From Pseudomonas fluorescens (GTDB taxonomy: Bacteria > Pseudomonadota > Gammaproteobacteria > Pseudomonadales > Pseudomonadaceae): a stretch of 64,000 bases of DNA. The stretch's first letter is position 1; the number at the start of each line of letters is the position of its first letter. Position numbers and translations under genes: made by a program. Of this stretch, positions 33,914-42,503 are shown one piece after another. The notes under the pieces are model-generated. The model was not told the DNA's origin. It did no database searches and saw only the letters and a list, made by a program, of their open reading frames with translations. The stretch lies in assembly GCF_001307275.1 (NCBI RefSeq), contig NZ_CP012831.1, positions 3,836,501 through 3,900,500 on the forward strand, given 5' to 3'.

Positions 33914-35407
33914 TTACATCGCGCAGACCACACGGTTGCGCCCGCTGGCCTTGGCCTGGTACAGCGCCTTGTCCGCGGCGAACAAGAGTTGTTCGAGTTC
34001 GCTGTACGGTCCCTGAGTCCAAGTGGCGATGCCGATACTGACCGTCATGGGCGCTTCCCCCTCGGACACCGGTGGCAATTGTTCCACCGCGTCACGAATA
34101 TTCTGGGCCATGGTGAAGGCGCCAGCGGTGGTGGTCTCCGGCAGCACCACCGAGAACTCCTCACCGCCATAGCGCGCCGCCAGGTCGGCGGGGCGTCGGA
34201 CATGCTGGCCGATCAATTGCGCCAAGGTGCGCAGGGCCTCGTCACCCTGCTGATGACCATGGCGATCGTTGAACGCCTTGAAATGATCGGCATCGATCAT
34301 CAGCACAGACAACGGTTGGCCCGAACGTTGGGCGCGCAGCCATTCCTGTTGCAATGTTTCGTCCAGTGTTCGTCGGTTGGCCAGGCCTGTGAGGGCGTCG
34401 ACGGACGCCAGTTGGGCCAATTCCCGTTCAGCTCTGTAACGGCGGCGCAATTCGCGGCGCAGCAGCCAGGTGAGCCAGAGCAAACCGATGCACAGCGCGC
34501 CGGTGGCGCCGCTGACCAACAACGCCGTGCGTTGCCATGAGGCGAAAACCTCTTGGTAGGAGAGCGCTACCACGACGATCAATGGCAGGTTGCCCACCTG
34601 GGAAAAGGTGTACAGCCGCTGTGTCTGATCAACACTGGAGATGCCGGTAAAACTGCCGTTACCTTCACGCAGAATGCGTACGAAGTTCGGTCGGTTGCTG
34701 AAGTCCTTGCCGATCATGTCGTCGGCCAGGGGCGGTTCCTGGGCTAGCAGAATCCCATCGCGGCTGACCAGGTTGACCGTCCCGTGGCCGACGTTCAGGC
34801 TTTTGAACAGCTGGCTGAAGTAGTTCAGGCGCATCGCGGCCTCGGCCACGCCCATGAACTCACCCCGCTCGTCGCTCAGTCGATAGCTGAAACTGATGCG
34901 CCAATCGTGGGTGGCACTCCTGGAACGGAACGGGCGACTGATCATCATGCCCAGGCTCGGGTCCTGGACATGGGACTGGAAATATTCCCGGTCGGCGTAA
35001 TTGCCTTTGCGCGGTTCGACCGAGGCGGAGTCGGCGATTACATCGCCACGCTTGTCGAGCAGCAGGATGTCGCCTTTGTAGGGGGCGGCGGTGGCGCGGT
35101 CGAACAGCGCCAGATGGCGAATCGCCGGCGAAACGTTTTTCAGGTCGTCGCGTTTGGCGGCGGCGGCCAAACCTTGCAGCGACAGATCGTAGAGCTCCAC
35201 GTTACGCAGCACATCGGCGTCAATCAATTGCACGATATTGGTCGCCGCACGTGTTGCCGCCTGTTGTGCGGCGGCATGTTCGCGGATCAACAGAAACGTC
35301 ACGATGCTCAGGATGGCAATGACAACCAGCGAGCTGGCCAGTACGAATACCCGTTCCGAACGTCTCGAAAGCGGGGTGTTGCCGGGTGTCGCACTGCGCG
35401 TGCTCAT
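33914..35407 (-). CDS. Membrane-bound diguanylate cyclase (PDC/Cache sensor + GGDEF)
   Basis: Predicted c-di-GMP synthase, 497 residues. A first helix (VFVLASSLVVIAILSIVTFLLI, about 19-40) and a second (about 290-312) flank a periplasmic PDC/Cache-type sensor (about 41-288: GDILLLDKRGDVIADS, FSYRLSDERGEFMGVAEAAMRL). The GGDEF domain has the active loop GGEEF at 414-418 and an inhibitory I-site RPAD at 405-408, five residues upstream, so activity and product inhibition are both expected. The start at 35407 gives a compact N-terminus; the ribosome binding site is weak. Monocistronic and separate from the dcw cluster. The sensed ligand is unknown. Confidence 0.9.
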   Translation of the reverse strand: MSTRSATPGNTPLSRRSERVFVLASSLVVIAILSIVTFLLIREHAAAQQAATRAATNIVQLIDADVLRNVELYDLSLQGLAAAAKRDDLKNVSPAIRHLALFDRATAAPYKGDILLLDKRGDVIADSASVEPRKGNYADREYFQSHVQDPSLGMMISRPFRSRSATHDWRISFSYRLSDERGEFMGVAEAAMRLNYFSQLFKSLNVGHGTVNLVSRDGILLAQEPPLADDMIGKDFSNRPNFVRILREGNGSFTGISSVDQTQRLYTFSQVGNLPLIVVVALSYQEVFASWQRTALLVSGATGALCIGLLWLTWLLRRELRRRYRAERELAQLASVDALTGLANRRTLDETLQQEWLRAQRSGQPLSVLMIDADHFKAFNDRHGHQQGDEALRTLAQLIGQHVRRPADLAARYGGEEFSVVLPETTTAGAFTMAQNIRDAVEQLPPVSEGEAPMTVSIGIATWTQGPYSELEQLLFAADKALYQAKASGRNRVVCAM

Positions 35408-35668
35408 GGTTCCGATGTCTGCATTGTCATGTGGCTGGGATCCGTCCCAAAGGATTGCAAACCGGCAATGAACCAGATGCTGGCCTTTTGCTGATTGTGC
35501 TTGGATCAATGAGAGCGGGCAATCAGTGTTTGCGCGATTACCCGGTAATTAATGAAAGCTGGGGGCGCGTTCGGACGGTATTCCGATTTTGCTACAGTTG
35601 GCTTTCGCCCAGCATTCATTGGCCTGGAAAGACCTGAAGAGGCGTACAAACTTATGGGAGGAGGGGCG

Positions 35669-37036
35669 TCAGGCTGGCAAGCGGATCCCGAACGTGTTGG
35701 CACCCTGGTCGCTGTGCACAAACACATCGCCACCATGCATCAGTGCAATGGCCTTGACGATGGCCAGCCCCAACCCATGGTTGGCGCCACTGTTGCTGCG
35801 CGAGGCATCGACGCGATAGAAGCGTTCGAACAGGCGTGGCAGATGCTCGCCGGCAATCGGTTCGCCGGGGTTGGTGACGGCGAGGGTGATCTGGTCGCCA
35901 AGGGCTTCGATGCGCACGTCGATCACTTGCCCGGGCGCGGTGTGCTGTACAGCGTTGCTCAGCAGGTTGATCAGTGCCCGCCGCAGGTGAGCGATCTCGA
36001 TGTTGGCCTGGGCGTCGCCGCTGACCCGGACCTGGACCTGGGCATCTTCCAGAATGAAGTCCAGGTAATCGAGGGTGGTCGCCACTTCGCCGGCCAGGGA
36101 GGCGCTGGTCAACTTGGTGGCCTTGCTGCCTTGGTCGGCACTGGCCAGGAATAGCATGTCGTTGATGATCGAGCGCAGCCGCTCCAGCTCCTCGAGATTC
36201 GATTGCAACACTTCGAAGTAATGTTCAGCCGAGCGGCCACGGGTCAGTGCCACCTGGGTCTGGCCGATCAGGTTGGTCAGGGGCGAGCGTAATTCATGGG
36301 CGACGTCGGCATTGAACGACTCCAGCCGCGAGTAAGCCTGTTCGACCCGGTCCAGTGTGGCGTTGAAGGAACTGACGAACTGGCTCAGCTCCGGCGGCAA
36401 GGGCGACAGTTGCAAGCGCCCGGACAGGCGGGGTGGGGCCAGGCGCCGGGCTTCCTCGGACAGCTTGATCAGCGGTTTGAGACCGATGCGTGCGACCCAG
36501 TAGCCCAGCAACGAGGCCAGGACTACGCCGACAATCGCCAGGCTCACCAGCGCCACCAACAGGCGATGCTGGGTCTGGTAGAAGGTCTCGGTGTCGATGC
36601 CGATCATGAAGCGCAGCGGCGGGCGTTGGTCCTTGGCCGGGAATTGGCTCACCAGCACTTTCATCGGGTAGTGCCGATGGGGCAACGTCAGGTCGCGCTT
36701 ACCCAGCGGGCCTTGGGCAAAGGTGCGGATCTGCGCATCGGGATCGCCGTATTCAAAGCGCGGATCGTCGCTGACGATCCAGAAATGGATGCGCTTGTCT
36801 TCTTCACCGAGCAATCGCAGCTTGTTGTTGATCTTCACCCAGTGTTCAGGCGTGCCGTAGCGGCCGACGGTGGACTCCAGGACACTGTAGCGGGCATCGA
36901 GCTCGGCTTCGGGCAACAGGCCCAGGCCCTTGCCGACCTGTTGGTACAAAGCGCCCCCGATCAACAGGAACACCAGCGCCGCCACCAGCGTGAACATGGC
37001 GCTCAAGCGCAGGGCGATGCTCTCAGGGACGCTCAT
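35669..37036 (-). CDS. Heavy-metal-type sensor histidine kinase
   Basis: Membrane sensor kinase, 455 residues, of the CusS/CopS/IrlS class. Helices at about 11-31 and 158-180 flank a periplasmic domain (32-157). A HAMP-like segment (WVARIGLKPLIKLSEEARRL, 180-199) leads to the H-box FNADVAHELRSPLTNLIGQ with His247, followed by an N-box (LINLLSNAVQHT), a weak G1 region and GLGLAIVKAIALMHGG. Its start lies 14 bp inside the response regulator gene, so the two are coupled. It is the last gene of the efflux operon at 41983-35669. The periplasmic domain lacks obvious metal-ligand clusters, so metal sensing is only suggested by family. Confidence 0.88.
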   Translation of the reverse strand: MSVPESIALRLSAMFTLVAALVFLLIGGALYQQVGKGLGLLPEAELDARYSVLESTVGRYGTPEHWVKINNKLRLLGEEDKRIHFWIVSDDPRFEYGDPDAQIRTFAQGPLGKRDLTLPHRHYPMKVLVSQFPAKDQRPPLRFMIGIDTETFYQTQHRLLVALVSLAIVGVVLASLLGYWVARIGLKPLIKLSEEARRLAPPRLSGRLQLSPLPPELSQFVSSFNATLDRVEQAYSRLESFNADVAHELRSPLTNLIGQTQVALTRGRSAEHYFEVLQSNLEELERLRSIINDMLFLASADQGSKATKLTSASLAGEVATTLDYLDFILEDAQVQVRVSGDAQANIEIAHLRRALINLLSNAVQHTAPGQVIDVRIEALGDQITLAVTNPGEPIAGEHLPRLFERFYRVDASRSNSGANHGLGLAIVKAIALMHGGDVFVHSDQGANTFGIRLPA

Positions 37037-37706
37037 CGCTGCGACTCTCCAGCACATAACCCATGCCGCGAATGGTGTGCAGCAACTTCTGTTCGAACGG
37101 CCCGTCGAGCTTGGCCCGCAAGCGTTTGATCGCCACTTCCACCACGTTGGCGTCACTGTCGAAGTTGATGTCCCAGACCATTTCGGCAATGGCGGTTTTC
37201 GAGAGGATTTCGCCCTGGCGGCGAGCCAGGACGCTGAGCAGGGAGAACTCCTTGGCGGTCAGGTCCAGGCGTTGGCCGGCGCGGGTGGCCTTGCGGCTGA
37301 TCAGGTCGATCCACAGGTCGGCGATGCTCACCTGCACCGGTTCATGGCCGCCGCTGCGGCGGGTCAGGGCTTGCAGGCGCGCCACCAGTTCGAGGAAGGA
37401 GAAGGGCTTGCCCAGGTAGTCATCGGCCCCGTCGCGCAAGCCCTTGATGCGGTCTTCGACCCGTTCCCGGGCGGTGAGCATGATCACCGGTGTCTGCTTG
37501 CGGGCGCGCAGGGCCCGCAGTACGCCGAAGCCGTCCAGGCCCGGCAGCATCACGTCGAGCACGATCACCGCATAGTCGGTTTCCAGGGCCAGGTGCAGCC
37601 CTTCGATACCGTCTGGCGCCACGTCCACGGTGTAGCCCTGTTCGGTCAGGCCGCGGTGCAGGTAGTCCGCGGTTTTTTCTTCGTCTTCAATGATCAGAAC
37701 GCGCAT
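37023..37706 (-). CDS. OmpR-family response regulator (CusR/CopR/CzcR class)
   Basis: A 227-residue two-domain regulator. The receiver domain (1-115) has the acidic pair IIEDEEKTADYLHRGLTEQG, phospho-acceptor Asp51 in VIVLDVMLPGLDG and Lys100. The C-terminal winged helix (about 130-222) has TAKEFSLLSVLARRQGEILSK and VVEVAIKRLRAKLDGPFEQKLLHTIRGMGYVL. KTADYLHRGLTEQGYTVDVAPDG is typical of the heavy-metal subgroup. It follows the RND permease gene after 9 bp and overlaps the kinase gene by 14 bp. A CusR-like palindrome upstream of the operon is its likely target. Confidence 0.92.
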   Translation of the reverse strand: MRVLIIEDEEKTADYLHRGLTEQGYTVDVAPDGIEGLHLALETDYAVIVLDVMLPGLDGFGVLRALRARKQTPVIMLTARERVEDRIKGLRDGADDYLGKPFSFLELVARLQALTRRSGGHEPVQVSIADLWIDLISRKATRAGQRLDLTAKEFSLLSVLARRQGEILSKTAIAEMVWDINFDSDANVVEVAIKRLRAKLDGPFEQKLLHTIRGMGYVLESRSDERP

Positions 37707-37715
37707 GGCCCCGCC

Positions 37716-40700
37716 TCAGTGGTCTGTGCTCGCCAGCGCCGTCGGCGCCGACCCTGGCTGATGGGCGGGCCGATGGAACACTCGCTCGAGCCACAAGTAT
37801 ATGACCGGTGTCGTGAACAGCGTCAGCGCCTGGCTCACCAACAGGCCGCCCACCACCGCGATGCCCAGGGGCTGGCGCAGTTCCGCGCCGGGGCCATAGC
37901 CGAGCATCAGCGGCAGGGCACCGAGCAGGGCCGCCAGGGTGGTCATCATGATCGGGCGGAAGCGTGTCAGGCACGCCTGGAAAATCGCCTCCTGGGGGGC
38001 CAGCCCTTTGTTGCGCTGGGCGTCGAGGGCGAAGTCGATCATCAGGATGCCGTTCTTCTTGACGATCCCGATCAGCAGCACCAGCCCGATCAGCGCCATG
38101 ATCGAAAAGTCCTGGCCCAGCAGCCAGAGCATGATCAGCGCGCCGAGGCCGGCCGAGGGCAGGGTGGAGATGATCGTCAGCGGGTGCACGAAGCTCTCGT
38201 AGAGCACGCCGAGAATGATGTACACGGCCACCAGCGCGGCGAGGATCAGCCACGGCTGGCTCGCCAGCGAGCTTTGGAAGGCCTGGGCCGCGCCCTGGAA
38301 ATTGCCGGTGATGGCGGCCGGCATGCCGATTTCGTTCTTCGCCTGGTCGAGCAGGCGCACCGCGTCTCCCAGGGCCACGCCGGGCGCCAGGTTGAACGAC
38401 AGGTTGGCGGCCGGGAACATGCCGTCGTGGGCAATCGACAACGGGCCGTTGCTCGGCGCATCGAAGCGGGCCAGGGCCGAGAGCGGCACCATTTCCCCAC
38501 TCAGGGGCGAACGCAGGTAGAAATACGCCAGGCTTTCGGCCTTGCCCCGCTGCGCGGTATCGAGCTCCAGGATCACGTTGTACTGGTTGGTCTCGGTCTG
38601 GAATTCATTGATCTGCCGCTGGCCGAAGGCGTCGTACAGGGCCTGGTCGACATCGGTCGCGGTGAGGCCGAAGCGCGCCGCCGCGCTGCGGTCGATGTTG
38701 ATGTGGGTGATGCTGCCGCCCAGTTGCAGGTCGTTGGAAATGTCACGGAACGCCGGATTGCCGCGCAGCTTGTCGGTGAGTTTTTGCGTCCAGGCGTTGA
38801 GGCTCGGCCCGTCGTTGCTCTTGAGCACGTATTGATACTGGGCGCGACTGGGACCGGAGCTGAGGTTGATGTCCTGCCCGGCCCTGAGGTACAGCACCAC
38901 GCCGGGGATTTTCAGCAGTTGCGGGCGGATCCGGTCGATGAAGCCGCTGGCCGACACGTCACGCTCGCCCCGGGGCTTGAGGGCGATCCAGAAACGGCCG
39001 TTGGCGATGGTCTGGTTGTTGCCCGAGACGCCGACGGAGTGGGAGAAGGTCTGCACCGCAGGGTCGGCGGCGACGATGTCGGCCAGGGCCTTGTGCTTGG
39101 CCACCATGTCCGGGAACGACACATCGGCGGCGGCTTCGCTGGTGCCCAGCACCAGGCCGGTGTCCTGTACCGGGAAGAAACCCTTGGGAATGAACACATA
39201 GCCCACCACCGCCATCGCCAGGGTCAGGCCGAACACGCCGATCATCAGCTTCTGATGGGCCAGGGCCTTGCGCAGGCCCCGCTCATACCCGCCCAGCAGG
39301 CGTTCGCCGAACCCCGCCTCGCCATGGGCGTGATGCACCGGGGCGCGCATGAACAGCGCGGCCAGGGTCGGCGCCAACGTGAGGGACACGACCACCGAGA
39401 TCAGGATGGTCGAGGTGGCGGTCAGGGCAAACTCCTTGAACAGGCGCCCGACCACGCCGCCCATGAACAGCAGCGGAATGAACGCGGCGATCAGCGAGAA
39501 ACTGATGGAGACCACGGTAAAGCCGATTTCGCCGGCCCCCTTGATCGCCGCCTCGCGCATGCCATCGCCGGCCTCCAGGTGCCGGTGGATGTTCTCCACC
39601 ACCACAATCGCATCGTCCACCACGAACCCTACCGAGATGACGATCGCCACCAGGGTCAGGTTGTTCAGGCTGAAACCCATCACGTACATCAGGGCGAAAC
39701 TGGCGGTCAGCGACACCCCCAGCACCGCCGAGACGATCAGGGTCGCCGAGAGCTGGCGCAGGAACAACGCCATCACCGCCACCACCAGCAGCACCGCGAT
39801 CAGCAAGGTGATTTCCACTTCGTGCAGCGAGGCGCGAATAGTCTGGGTGCGGTCGATCAGCACCTTGACCTGCACCGCCGCGGGCAACATGGCTTGCAGG
39901 GTGGGCAGGGCCGCCTGGATGCGGTCGACGGTCTCGACGATATTGGCCCCCGGTTGCCGGAAAATCACCAGGTTGACCCCGGGCTCGTTGTCGGACCAGG
40001 CCTGGACGTAGGCGTTTTCCGAGCCGTTGACCACCTTGGCGATGTCCTTGAGGTGAACCGGTGCCCCGTCCCGGTAGGACACGATCAGCTCTCCGTACTC
40101 CGCAGGCTTGAACAACTGGTCGTTGGTGGACAGGGTGGAAATGCTCGATTCACCGTACAAGGCGCCCTTGGCCAGGTTGAGGCTGGCCTGTTGGAGCGCC
40201 AGGCGAATGTCCGCCAGGGTCAGGCCGATGGCGGCGAGCCGGTCGGCCGAGGCCTGGACCCGGATCGCCGGACGTTGCTGGCCGGTGATGTAGATTTGTC
40301 CTACGCCATCGATCTGGCTGATCTGACGGGAGAGCAGGGTTTCGACGTAGTCGCTCAGTTCGGTGCCGGGCATCAGCGTGGAACTGATGCTGAGGATCAG
40401 CACCGGACTGTCGGCGGGGTTGACCTTGCGCCAGGTCGGCAGGTTCGGCATGTCGTTGGGCAGTTTGCCGGCGGCGGTGTTGATCGCCGCCTGCACTTCC
40501 TGGGCGGCGGTGTCGATGCTTTTATCGAGGCTGAATTGCAGGATCAGGTTGGTCGAGCCCAGGGCGCTGCTGGAGGTCATCTGGGTAATGCCGGGAATGG
40601 CACTGAATTGCACTTCCAGCGGCGTCGCCACCGACGACGCCATGGTTTCGGGGCTGGCCCCGGGCAACTGGGCGTTGACCTGGATGGTCGGGAATTCCGC

Positions 40701-40829
40701 CTCCGGCAACGGCGCGACGGGCAGGCGAGGAAACGCGATCACCCCCAGCAGCACCAGGGCAAAGGTCAGCAGTACCGTGGCGATAGGGTGGTCGATGCAC
40801 CACGCCGAAACCGAACCGCGTCCCTTCAT
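37716..40829 (-). CDS. RND efflux permease (HAE1/MdtC-like)
   Basis: Proton-driven inner-membrane efflux pump subunit, 1037 residues, the usual RND length. It has the twofold RND layout: helix 1 (HPIATVLLTFALVLLGVIAF), periplasmic porter loops (about 35-335), a helix block with the proton-relay Asp pair in SVGFVVDDAIVVVENIHRHLE (about 406-426), then a second half with GFFPVQDTGLVLG and IGLVLLIGIVKKNGILMIDFA. Sequence and the DD motif are of the drug (HAE1, MdtBC-like) type. The ATG at 40829 overlaps the adaptor stop by 4 bp; a 100-residue upstream extension was rejected. A partner outer-membrane channel is absent here. Confidence 0.92.
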   Translation of the reverse strand: MKGRGSVSAWCIDHPIATVLLTFALVLLGVIAFPRLPVAPLPEAEFPTIQVNAQLPGASPETMASSVATPLEVQFSAIPGITQMTSSSALGSTNLILQFSLDKSIDTAAQEVQAAINTAAGKLPNDMPNLPTWRKVNPADSPVLILSISSTLMPGTELSDYVETLLSRQISQIDGVGQIYITGQQRPAIRVQASADRLAAIGLTLADIRLALQQASLNLAKGALYGESSISTLSTNDQLFKPAEYGELIVSYRDGAPVHLKDIAKVVNGSENAYVQAWSDNEPGVNLVIFRQPGANIVETVDRIQAALPTLQAMLPAAVQVKVLIDRTQTIRASLHEVEITLLIAVLLVVAVMALFLRQLSATLIVSAVLGVSLTASFALMYVMGFSLNNLTLVAIVISVGFVVDDAIVVVENIHRHLEAGDGMREAAIKGAGEIGFTVVSISFSLIAAFIPLLFMGGVVGRLFKEFALTATSTILISVVVSLTLAPTLAALFMRAPVHHAHGEAGFGERLLGGYERGLRKALAHQKLMIGVFGLTLAMAVVGYVFIPKGFFPVQDTGLVLGTSEAAADVSFPDMVAKHKALADIVAADPAVQTFSHSVGVSGNNQTIANGRFWIALKPRGERDVSASGFIDRIRPQLLKIPGVVLYLRAGQDINLSSGPSRAQYQYVLKSNDGPSLNAWTQKLTDKLRGNPAFRDISNDLQLGGSITHINIDRSAAARFGLTATDVDQALYDAFGQRQINEFQTETNQYNVILELDTAQRGKAESLAYFYLRSPLSGEMVPLSALARFDAPSNGPLSIAHDGMFPAANLSFNLAPGVALGDAVRLLDQAKNEIGMPAAITGNFQGAAQAFQSSLASQPWLILAALVAVYIILGVLYESFVHPLTIISTLPSAGLGALIMLWLLGQDFSIMALIGLVLLIGIVKKNGILMIDFALDAQRNKGLAPQEAIFQACLTRFRPIMMTTLAALLGALPLMLGYGPGAELRQPLGIAVVGGLLVSQALTLFTTPVIYLWLERVFHRPAHQPGSAPTALASTDH

Positions 40830-41983
40830 GGCTGCGGCTCCGCGGTCTTGGCCAGGGCGGGTGGATCGCTGAGCACCTGGATGTGGCTGCCCGGCTTGAG
40901 CCGCGACTGGCCGTCGCTCACCAGTTGGTCGCCGGCATTCACCCCCTTGATGATGTGCAGGTCGCTGTCCTGGTAAACCATCACCACCGGCACGCTCTCG
41001 ACCTTGTCGCCCTTTATGCGGTACACGAAGTGTTGCTCCAGGCCGCGCTGGACCACGGTAGGCGGTACCACCAGGGCGTCCTTGTCGATGGCGGTCTGGA
41101 TTTTCAGTGTCACCAGTTGCCCCGGCCACAGCCGTTGCGCGGCGTTGTTGAATTCAGCCTTGGCCCGCAGGGTTCCGGTGTTGGCGTTGATCTGGTTGTC
41201 GATGAGGCTCAGGCGCCCCTCGCCGAGCAGCTCCCCGGTGGCGCCATCGGCGCCGATATAGGCCTTGACCAAGGCTTGCTCGGGGGCGGCGATCAACCGT
41301 TGCAAGGTGGGCAGCATTTGCTGGGGCAGGGAGAACTCCACGGCGATGGGGTCGATCTGGGTCACCGTGAACAGGCCTTCGGCGTCGCTGGTGCGCAGGA
41401 AGTTGCCTTCGTCCACGTTGCGAATGCCGACGCGACCGCTCACCGGGGAGCGGATCTGGGTATAGGACAGTTGCACCTGTGCCGAGTCAATGGCCGCCTG
41501 GTTGCCCTGGGCGGTCGCCTTGAGCTGGTTGACCAGCGCCTGTTGCTGGTCGTAGGTCTGCTTCGAGACGCCGTCATCGACGCTCAGCAATTTGTAGCGC
41601 TTGAGATTGACCTGGGCCACCGCCAGTTGTGCCTGGCTTTCGCCGAGCTGGGCCCGGGCCTGGTCGAGGCTGGCGCGGATCGAGCGGTCGTCGATGGTCG
41701 CCAGCAGGTCACCCTTCTTGACCAGTTGCCCCTCCTTGACCAGCAGTTGGGTGAGGATGCCGTCGATCTGCGGGCGGATCACCACGCTGTGCAGCGACAG
41801 CACCGTGCCGATGCCGCTGGCGAAGCGCGGTACATCCTTTTGCATCACGCTGACGGCCCGTACCGGAACGGCGGCGGGAGCACCGGGCCTGGCGGTCACG
41901 GGCTTGAGCACAAACCAGAGGGCGAGGGCCGCCAGGGCGATCAGCAGCACGACAATCAGGACAGTTTTCTTCTGGATGCGCAT
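40826..41983 (-). CDS. RND periplasmic adaptor (MdtA-like membrane fusion protein)
   Basis: Membrane fusion protein of 385 residues that links the RND pump to an outer-membrane channel. An N-terminal anchor (KTVLIVVLLIALAALALWFVL, 6-26) is followed by a lipoyl half (VVIRPQIDGILTQLLVKEGQLVKKGDLLATID, about 68-99), an alpha-hairpin (about 100-165: LDQARAQLGESQAQLAVAQVNLKRYKLL), the second lipoyl half and beta-barrel segments. First gene of the four-gene operon MFP-RND-regulator-kinase. A palindrome 80 bp upstream is the probable operator. Confidence 0.92.
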   Translation of the reverse strand: MRIQKKTVLIVVLLIALAALALWFVLKPVTARPGAPAAVPVRAVSVMQKDVPRFASGIGTVLSLHSVVIRPQIDGILTQLLVKEGQLVKKGDLLATIDDRSIRASLDQARAQLGESQAQLAVAQVNLKRYKLLSVDDGVSKQTYDQQQALVNQLKATAQGNQAAIDSAQVQLSYTQIRSPVSGRVGIRNVDEGNFLRTSDAEGLFTVTQIDPIAVEFSLPQQMLPTLQRLIAAPEQALVKAYIGADGATGELLGEGRLSLIDNQINANTGTLRAKAEFNNAAQRLWPGQLVTLKIQTAIDKDALVVPPTVVQRGLEQHFVYRIKGDKVESVPVVMVYQDSDLHIIKGVNAGDQLVSDGQSRLKPGSHIQVLSDPPALAKTAEPQP

Positions 41984-42063
41984 GGATATGAAGGGCCGGT
42001 TCGAGACGCAAGAGTTGGAGCTTTCTTATATAGCGTTGCGAGCCGGTCAGGAAGGTGACGCCT

Positions 42064-42083
42064 AACTGACAGGCTTGTCAGTT
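42064..42083. promoter_or_regulatory. CusR/CopR-like operator palindrome
   Basis: A perfect inverted repeat with arms AACTGACA and TGTCAGTT around GGCT, giving TGACA-N4-TGTCA. E. coli CusR binds a palindrome with the same TGACA-N4-TGTCA core. It lies 81 bp upstream of the adaptor gene whose operon encodes a regulator of that class. Confidence 0.65.
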
Positions 42084-42218
42084 TTGTCCCGGCTTGCTGT
42101 CGGATGAATGCATATGCCGGATGAAACTGCCAGCGCGCAGTGATATCGGGCAGGTATACTGCCGCCTTTCGCGGCTCGCCCTTCGGGCCCGACTTGCATG
42201 CATGACCCGGAGCCTTAC

Positions 42219-42476
42219 ATGACTTCCCCGACACCTTCGCCCGCGGACGATCTCCCCGGCGGCGAACAGGCCGATTTGCCCGTCAGCGATGTTTCCAGCA
42301 GCGAGGACATCAAAGCGGCGATCCCGGCTTTCAAATTCCCGTTCAAACCCGGTGAGCTGGCGGCGGCCAAGGGCGCCGGGCAACAGCCGTGGTACAAGAA
42401 CGGCGCGAAGAATGGCCATACCAAGACCCCGGGCGCTGCGCCTCCCGGCACGCGGCGTTCCATGGGCAAGCGCTGA
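42219..42476 (+). CDS. Small conserved-looking hypothetical protein
   Basis: An 85-residue protein that I do not recognise. It is rich in Pro, Ala, Gly and Lys with no hydrophobic segment: an acidic first half (PADDLPGGEQADLPVSDVSS) and a basic, glycine-rich second half (AGQQPWYKNGAKNGHTKTPG...RRSMGKR). It is probably soluble and largely disordered; the basic tail could bind nucleic acid. GGAG stands 6 nt before ATG 42219; an ATG at 42198 is the alternative. TATACT at 42155 may be its -10 box. Divergent from the RND operon, convergent with the LysR gene. Confidence 0.65.
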   Translation: MTSPTPSPADDLPGGEQADLPVSDVSSSEDIKAAIPAFKFPFKPGELAAAKGAGQQPWYKNGAKNGHTKTPGAAPPGTRRSMGKR

Positions 42477-42503
42477 ATTGCTCCTTCGAGCACGGGGGCG
42501 ACT

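Noticed and set aside
36930..40976. Open frame of more than 1300 codons on the + strand opposite the RND permease, regulator and kinase genes
   Set aside because: It is antisense to genes with clear family motifs. Its composition (rich in His, Gln, Arg and Gly) is what high-GC reverse frames give, and it has no ribosome binding site or domain.
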